From NCBI RefSeq assembly GCF_000002235.5, contig NW_022145606.1, forward strand, positions 45,026,692-45,090,691: a stretch of DNA of 64,000 bases, given 5' to 3'. Below the pieces are notes generated by a model. It was not told the origin of the DNA. It made no database searches and was given only the letters and a program-made list of their open reading frames with translations. The number at the start of each line of letters is the position of its first letter. The stretch's first letter is position 1. Source of the DNA: Strongylocentrotus purpuratus (lineage: Eukaryota > Echinodermata > Echinoidea > Camarodonta > Strongylocentrotidae). Shown piece by piece: positions 44,601 through 53,600 of this stretch. Position numbers and translations under genes: made by a program.

Positions 44601-47600
44601 TTTATAAAAATGACAGAGTGAAATAAATTGTACGACAACCAAGAAGACTGCTACAACCAGGGTATGTGAGTTTCTAAAACACCTCCCTGCTACAACTGTG
44701 CGTTGGTTATAAACGCGACAAAATAATTTCTACTAAATCTACATCCGAACACACATGACGGGAGTTATGATAGAATTTCTAGGTCATCACAACTGAACCC
44801 AACGCTATATCCACACACACACACAAAAAAAACATGTGCTCAGCTAATGTCCAACACACTGCTTGGGCGGCCTGTGCCAATCGATAATCAGCTTTGAGAC
44901 TAATTTCTTTAAAAGTTTATCGGAGTGCTACTGTATATCCAAATCATAATGAAACTGTCTTCTACTCGAAAAGGGTCTTCTCATTGGCTAAATAATAATT
45001 TGCAAGTTTATTTTTTGAAAGCAAATGTTTGCTTGTTTTCAGTTGTCATTTATTCTCCTGAGGTATTCCAAGTGGTATGAAGTCTGAATTGGCAGACTAT
45101 ACAAGCCCTGTAACTTCTTGGTTTCAGCTGGCTGGGGCGTGTCATATATCTTAGATAAGAACTGTCAAAACATGTCTGGGAAATGTAATCACGTACTGTA
45201 ACCATGGAGATCTCTTCTTATATCTCCATGCTGTAACCCCTCTTACTTTTATGACAATGAGATTGCCATCCAAGGGGGGGGGGGGGAGGATTTTGATGTG
45301 AAATATTTTCAATCAAAAGTCGCCACCATATATGTTCTACCTCATTTTCTTTTTCTTTCGCAATTTTGGAATCCTTTCATATAAATATATATTTTAAGTC
45401 ATGACCTTTTTATACAGGTATGCGAATTTTATATTTTTGACGTAACCTCAAAGGGGCGAGTTAAAAGCACACAGCTATGATGACAATTTGGCAAATCCAA
45501 ATTCATAATTACTATCGTTTTGTCTACAACTAGTTCATCTAATAAACAAGGAATTACACCCAAGAGTCTGTTGGCCATTGGATAGGCCATGATTTCTTGT
45601 CGAACATGGAGACTTTTTGCGATCGGGGGCGGGGGAACTGAATTCAGACAAGGATTATTTTTTAATTTTTTTTAAATTTGTTTTTTATTGGGTGCTCAAA
45701 CATAACATGAAAGCCAACTTGCTGTTTACAATCATGTACAGGAATGTGAAATGACAAAAACATCATATAGTCCACTACAACTCAAATATAAACTTTTTAA
45801 AATGGAGGCTTAACTTGCCATATTTGGCTGCAATTACATATTCAGATTTAGACTTAATTTTTATCCTAAATATAAGACCATGAAAATTTGGTTTCTCTTT
45901 CTTAAATTTGCAGCAGTGAATGTCGAACCTGGTAGGCTGGTACACAGAAGAAAGAAATTTATATATATTGAATTTTGATAGTCCTTGGGACAACCAAACA
46001 TTCTTTCAAAATCCGAAAAAAATAACTTCTTTTTTAAGTTTTAAAGATAGAGAATTCAGACAAGGATTAATAGTCGAGGAGGTACAACGAACCGTCTTCT
46101 TTCTCTTATAATTTATTGAAATGTCAAAGCTTCCGCGCGGGGGAGGGGGGGGGGGGGTACTAAATTCAGACAAGTATTAAGAGTCGATAAATGTAAACGA
46201 ATCCTCTTCTTTCTCTAATAATGTAATGAAATGTCAGAGCTTCCACGCTTCGCGCTGGAGTGGGGGGGGGGGGGACTGCATTCAGACAAGCATTAATAGT
46301 CGAGAACGGTACAACAACGAATCAACTTCTTACTCTAATAATTTAATGAAATGTCAGAGCTTCCACGCTTCGCACTGGAGGGGGGGGGGGAAACTGAATT
46401 CAGACAAGGATTAATAATCGAGAACGGTACAACGAATCGTCTGCTTTCTCTAGTAATTTATTGATGTCAAAGCTTCCGCACGGGACGGGGGGGGGGGGGA
46501 CTAAATTCAAACAAGGAGTAAGAGTCAAGAACGGTACAATGAATCGACTTCTTTCTCTAATAATTTAAGGAAATGTCAAAGCTTCCGCACGGGGCTGGGG
46601 GGGGGGGCTGAATTCAGGCAAGGATGATTAAGAGTCAAGAACGGTACTACGAATCGTCTTCTTTCTCTAGTAATTTAAGGAAATGTCAAAGCTTCCGCAT
46701 GGGACGGGGGGGGGGGGGGGGGGGGTGGGGGCTGAATTCAGACAAGGATTAAGAGTCAAGAACGGTACAACGAATCGACTTCTTTCTCTAATAATTTAAT
46801 GACATGTCAAAGCTTCCACGCTTCGCACTGGAGGGGGGGGGGGGGAACTGAATTCAGACAAGGATTAATAATCGAGAACGGTACAACGAATCGTCTGCTT
46901 TCTCTAGTAATTTATTGATGTCAAAGCTTCCGCACGGGACGGGGGGGGGGGGACTAAATTCAAACAAGGATTAAGAGTCAAGAACGGTACAACGAATCGA
47001 CTTCTTTCTTTAATAATTTAATGACATGTCAAAGCTTCCACGCTTCGCACTGGAGGGGGGGAGGGAACTGAATTCAGACAAGTATTAAGAGTCGAGAACG
47101 GTACAACGAATCGTCTTCTTTCTCTAGTAATTTAATGAAATGTCAGAGCTTCCACGCTTCGCGCTGGAGTGGGGGGGGGGGGGACTGCATTCAGACAAGC
47201 ATTAATAGTCGAGAACGGTACAACGAATCAACTTCTTACTCTAATAATTTAATGAAATGTCAGAGCTTCCACGCTTCGCACTGGAGGGGGGGGGGAACTG
47301 AATTCAGACAAGGATTAATAATCGAGAACGGTACAACGAATCGTCTGCTTTCTCTAGTAATTTATTGATGTCAAAGCTTCCGCACGGGACGGGGGGGGGG
47401 GGGGGGACTAAATTCAAACAAGGAGTAAGAGTCAAGAACGGTACAATGAATCGACTTCTTTCTCTAATAATTTAAGGAAATGTCAAAGCTTCCGCACGGG
47501 ACTGGGGGGGGGGGGCTGAATTCAGACAAGGATGATTAAGAGTCAAGAACGGTACTACGAATCGTCTTCTTTCTCTAGTAATTTAAGGAAATGTCAAAGC

Positions 47601-50600
47601 TTCCGCATGGGACGGGGGGGGGGGGGTGGGGGCTGAATTCAGACAAGGATTAAGAGTCAAGAACGGTACAACGAATCGAATTCTTTCTTTAATAATTTAA
47701 TGACATGTCAAAGCTTCCACGCTTCGCACTGGAGGGGGGGGGGGGGAACTGAATTCAGACAAGGATTAATAATCGAGAACGGTACAACGAATCGTCTTCT
47801 TTCTCTAGTAATTTAATGAAATGTCAAAGCTTCCACGCTTCGCACTGGAGGGGGGGGGGGGAACTGAATTCAGACAAGGATTAATAATCGAGAACGGTAC
47901 AACGAATCGTCTTCTTTCTCTAATAATTTCCGAAATGTCATATTTCCGCCTTGGATGGGGGGGGGGGGGGGGGGACTGAATTTAGATAAGCATTAATAGT
48001 CGAGAAATCGTCTCTTTCTCTAGTAATTTAATGATTATGTCAAAGCTTCCGCACGGGACGAGAGGGGGGGGGGGGGGGGGACTGAATTTAGATAAGCATT
48101 AATAGTCGAGAAATCGCCTTCTTTCTCTAATATTGAAGGAAATGTCATATCTTCCGCGCGGGACGGGGGGGGGGGTGGACTGAATTCAGACAAGGATTAA
48201 GAGTCAAGATCGGTACAACGAATCGTCTTCTTTCTCTAATAATTTAAGGAAGTGTCAAAGCTTCCGCACGGGACGGGGGGGGGGGGCTGAATCCAGACAA
48301 GGATGATTAAGAGTCAACAACGGTACTACGAATCGTCTTCTTTCTCTAGTAATTTAAGAAAATGTCAAAGCTTCCGCATGGGACGGGGGGGGGGGGGGGG
48401 CTGAATCCAGACAAGGATTAAGAGTGAAGAACGGTACAACGAAATGTCTTCTTTCTCTAATAATTTAATGAAATGTCAAAGCTTCCGCACGGGACTGGGG
48501 GGGGGGGGGTGTGGCTGAATTCAGAAAAGGATTAAGAGTCAAGAACGGTACAACGAATCGTCTTCTTTCTCTAGTAATTTAATGAAATGTCAAAGCTTCC
48601 GCACGGGACGGGGGGGGGTGGGCTCAATTCAGACAAGGATTAAGAGTCAAGAACGGTACTACGAAATGTCTTCTTTCTCTAATAATTTAATGACATGTCA
48701 AAGATTTCACGCTTTTGCACTGGAGGGGGGGGGGGGGGGAACTGAATTCAGACAAGGATTAATAATCGAGAACGGTACAACGAATCGTTTTCTTTCTCTA
48801 GTAATTTAATGAAATGTCGAAGATTTCACGCTTCGCGCTGGAGGGGATCGGGGGGGGGGGCTGAATTTAGATAAACATTAATAGACGAGAACGGTACAAC
48901 GAAACGTCTTCTTTCTCTAATAATAATTGAAGGAAATGTCATATCTTCCGCGCGGGACGGGGGGGGGGGGGGCTGAATCCAGACAAGGATGATTAAGAGT
49001 CAACAACGGTACTACGAATCGTCTTCTTTCTCTAATAATTTCATGAAATGTCAAAGCTTCCGCACGGGACGGGGGGGGGGGGGGGTGGGGCTGAATTGAT
49101 ACAAGGATTAATAATCGAGAACGGTATACAACGAATCGTCTTCTTGAAAGCTTCGCGCAGGAGGAGGGGGGGGGGGCTGAATTCAGACAAGGATTAAGAG
49201 TCAAGAACGGTACTACGAATCGTCTTCTTTCTCTAAAAATTTCATGAAACCGCAAAGCTTCCGCACGGGACGGGGGGGGGTGGGGCTGAATTCAGACAAG
49301 GATTAAGAGTCAAGAACTGTACTACGAATCATCTTCCTTCTTTAAAAATTTAATGAAATGTCAAAGCTTCCGCACGGGACGGGGGGGGGGGGGCTGAATT
49401 CAGACAAGGATTAAGAGTCAAGAACGGTACAACGAATCGAGTTCTTTCTCTAATAATTTAATGATATAAAGCTTCCACGCTTCGCACTGGAGGGGGGGGG
49501 GGGAACTGAAATCAGACAAGGATTAATAATCGAGAACGGTACAACGAATCGTCTTCTTTCTCTAGTAATTTAATGAAATGTCAAAGCTCCCACGCTGCGG
49601 CTGGAGGGGAGGGGGGGGGGGTGGACATTATAGTCGAGAACGGTACAACGAATCGTTTTCTTTGTGTAATAATTTAATGAATATTTATTGTCACAAAACA
49701 GAGATCCATATTTGACTATTCATTAAAATACTGCAGAAAAGGGATTTAATTCTAAAATCACCACTGAGATAATTCGCTATCATGAGTCATGACTGGTATC
49801 GTGATCTTAGCATTGCGAACTTAAGACTCCTCAATCATATCGATCGTAACAATTTTTAATAAAATTGCTGAATTTTATAATCAAAATTTTGTATCATTGC
49901 TTCAATTTTCGAAAAAAATAACCGACATGACATGACAAGTAGGGCCTAATTCATACAGGCACATCACAACCACACAAACACACAAACAAGCAACAAAATA
50001 GGCCTACACCGCGAATAGATCGAGGAGCTCGAAATGACTGTCTAAATAATAGGAACACTAGACAAGATTAGTTTCGCATTATTACGATTAGAATTTTATA
50101 AAAGAATCATGGGTATTAAATAAATAACTTGATACTTTATCGTCTTTATTAACAATTGATTTTCACATCTATCCCGATTTTGACTCTCGTAGACTTAATT
50201 TCCCCATCAATCTATTCTCTCGCTCTTTCCCTCCCTCCATCTTCCAAGTGTACCCCTTCCTCTCCCTCTCTCTTGTCTCCATCTTTCCTCATGTTTGTTT
50301 ATCAACACCCAAGGAATTGCGCGCAGGGCCTTTGTTCAAACAAAGTTCAAGGGTTCAAATGGGCGGCATTTTGTCTCCTCGCATTCAAATCTCAAAATAG
50401 AACTCCAGTTCAGAATTGCGCAATATACCTCTCAGCCAAACATAAACAAAAGGTTTAGATTTTAATGGGTCAAGATTTACGTGCCGATACGTCTTTTTTA
50501 CACGAGGTCGTGGACAGAATTGAGGTTAGATTTATCATGGAATGTGTTGATAAAACCCAAGCAATTTATATTTTGCATACTTAGATCTATAGCTTGAAAT

Positions 50601-53600
50601 TAAATTGTGAGCAAATAAACTTCACTATTGTAAAACCCATCGATCTATAGCTTGTAATAAAAACTAATCAGGAATAATCTCAATCACATTGCTCTGCAAT
50701 TCCAACGCTCTAGCTCGCTCACTCCATTTGGCTTGCGCCTATACCATGCGCGGAGATAGCCAACGTGGCTAGCTAGGCTGAGAGTACGTAGCGGCCGCGC
50801 TGTGTCTTCAGCTAGCGCATCCTTTTATGATTGCTGTGCATGTGCGCACTGAAATTCGTCCTCCTGCGTCGCGATGATTTCAAACTAATAATTAAATTTG
50901 GAGACTGCAGTCAGGCAAAGTGCGCGTACCAAATTCGTCCTCTTGCGTCGCGACGATTTCAATTTGATAATTAAATTTGGAGACTGCAGTCAGGCAAAGT
51001 GCGCGTACCAAATCGGCGCCGATCGTTCCATGCAGGATCCTGCATCGGAACGACAGCAATAATAAATATCTCATGCCTTAATGATGTTCACGGTTGATAT
51101 ATGTATACTACTTTATTTTTTATTTGTTAGATTTTATATTACTTTATTGTTTATAGATTGCATGTAAATGTACTGTTTATATCATTTTCAGATTTGAAGA
51201 ATGGCTCGTAAATCATTGATGCAACCAAGTCATTCATAGAGTATGCTACCACAGCACAAGGGCAGAGATTTACAATAGTTGATACTGTCAAACCTCTCTA
51301 TAGCGACCGCCCAAGGGAAACACAAAAAGTCTTTGTAGACATGTTCCTTTAGTACATGTTTCAATGTGAAACCATTTTCAAGGGAAACAACAAATGTGGT
51401 CTTTGTAGACAGGTGGTCACTAAAGCAGGTTTGACTGTACATGTTGTTATTGTTTTTTAATTTTATGTTTTGTTTACATTGTTGTTATTGTTGTTTCTCA
51501 TTGTTGTTTCAGATTTAAAGAATGGTTGGCAGATCATCAGTGCGACCAAGTCATTCACAGTTTACGCTGCCACGGCAACAGAGAAATCTGAATGGATGGC
51601 CCATATAAACAAATGCATCTCAGATCTCCTAGCAAAAAGTAAGTCTAAAAGTTAAAATCAGTGCTAAAGTTGTTTTAGTTATCCAATTGTTTTGACTTTC
51701 ATTGGTTTAATCCAATTTAAGGTTTTTTTCAGCTAGCAAAACCAGAAATTTTGATTGGTTATTGGAACTAAACTGGATTGTAATAGCTACAACTGTATGT
51801 TGTTCATTGATATTAATGTATCGCACTGACTTATTGATAAACAAACAAATATGAATAGTGTATTTAGCTTAAGCTTTTTCTGAGTTTCTCGTGCACATTG
51901 CCTCAGCCCCCGTCATTGTTTTCCCCACTTTTACTTTTCAAGATAATAATTTTGAATATGTAATATCATTTCTTTAAAGATGATTTCTTTACATTTGATC
52001 AGCAAAGACCACATTTTTGTTTCTCTTGAGAATGGTTCCTCATTCAAACATGTACTAAAGGCACCTGTACATAAAGATAACCTGCCTAAAAAGACCACTT
52101 TTCTAGTCCCAACGGGGCATTGTGGCGTGCGCCTGTAATCCAGCTAACAATGGAAGTTACAAACTGATTCAGCCGAGGCACAAGTTCGAAACTGAGTCAC
52201 GTCTTTCGGATGGTGACTTTAAAGGTCGGTCCCCAGACGTAAATAATCATATCTGATTGAAATACATAGGTAAAAAACCCAATTACACACACACACACGT
52301 ACACACACTCCCTTTGGTGGTCTTTATAGACAGGTTTCACTGTATTGTAAGGCAATACATCTCACTAAACATTGTCTGTTTGTCCTTCTAGGTGGGAAGA
52401 AGCCCGCTACAGAGCTTAGTCCCGTCTGTTTCCCTCGAGAAATGTTTCTCATTCAAACATGTACTAAAGGAACCTGTACATAAACACTTTTCTTGCCTCC
52501 CATTGGTGGTCTTTATAGACAGGTTTCACTGTATTGTAAGGCAACACATCTAACTAGACATTTGTTTGTTTATCCTTCTAGGTGGGAAGAAGCCCGCTAC
52601 AGAGCTCAGTCCTGTCTGGGTGCCGGACCATGATGCCCCTCACTGTATGCTTTAATAAGAGATTTACAGCGCTGTTCAGAAGGGTGAGTTATTTACATTT
52701 CGAAAGTCGTAAATTTTGAGAAAAACCTTGTTCCGACCACTAAATATGACCATAGAGTGATGTATTCATTGTTACATGTGAAGCTTTATGCTTTGCAATA
52801 AAAGTTATCTATCCTGCTCACAAGAACATTTGTTTATGTTTAATTGAGTCCTGCTGTGGCGCTAATGTTATTTGGTGAGACATCAATCTACATTTGCCAC
52901 TCTCCACCCAGGTGAAGTAAATGGGTACCAGGTAGGAAGAAATTCCTTGAATGCTTTAGCGCTTTATTATGGTAGCTCAGCTACAGCCGGGGTAATAATA
53001 TGATACTTTGTATTTAGCGCAGTAGAGTATATTCATGTAGTAGCCGTGTTATATAAGTGGACCTATTATTATTATTATTTTTCTCTGAAACTGTATTCAT
53101 GGTATGCAGTGTACTTAACTCTTATCGTGCCACAGGGCTAATCCCCACTGTGCCAGGTTGATTTGGAGATAATCTGATTAACGCGATGGTTCTATGAATG
53201 GCGAGTGCAATACACACAGCACAGCCCAACGTGAACAATAACTGCTATTACGAAAGCGCCCTTGCACGCACATGGCACTCAATAGGTAGCGTGCATGCAG
53301 CCTCATGGCAGGCTATGAGTTAAAGATACCCCCACACACACAAACTGTTCACTTGTTTGAGAAGCATCGAGAGGATTCAAATGAGCTTAGTTGAAACTGA
53401 AATAGGAACAAACTTTGAAGGGTGCACAAAACATGAACCGGTGATAAATGCTCCATGGTCTATTCTTACTCCAACCTAATTATTAAATCCAACTTAAGAC
53501 CCAATGCCACACCGAGCCTAAGCCTATTTCTTAACCTAATGTAAAATATAAATGCAACTTCATCTTTACCCAATATTTTTAACAAAATGAAACCCGGATA

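Larger units (their letters stand above)
43738..51077. mobile_element. 7.34-kb TIR element carrying two tandem arrays, unknown family
   Basis: The outermost 47 bp (43738-43784) are the exact reverse complement of 51031-51077, starting GGCATGAGATATTTATTATT and ending in the palindrome TGCAGGATCCTGCA. Similarity resumes inward at GAACGATCGGCGC. TTA lies on both sides (43735-43737, 51078-51080), a likely 3-bp target duplication as in PIF/Harbinger. Inside are a ~60-bp-unit array, a ~110-bp-unit G-rich array, and two direct ~73-bp repeats near the right end (50862-51010). I see no transposase-like frame, so it would be non-autonomous. It fills most of PLEKHF2 intron 4. Confidence 0.7.

Noticed and set aside
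46226-48809. Open frames reading MKCQSFHASRW in the G-rich array
   Set aside because: They arise from the array unit; their poly-Gly stretches come from the G runs and nothing indicates selection.
45640-49660. CRISPR array
   Set aside because: The genome is eukaryotic, and the units repeat in full without unique spacers.
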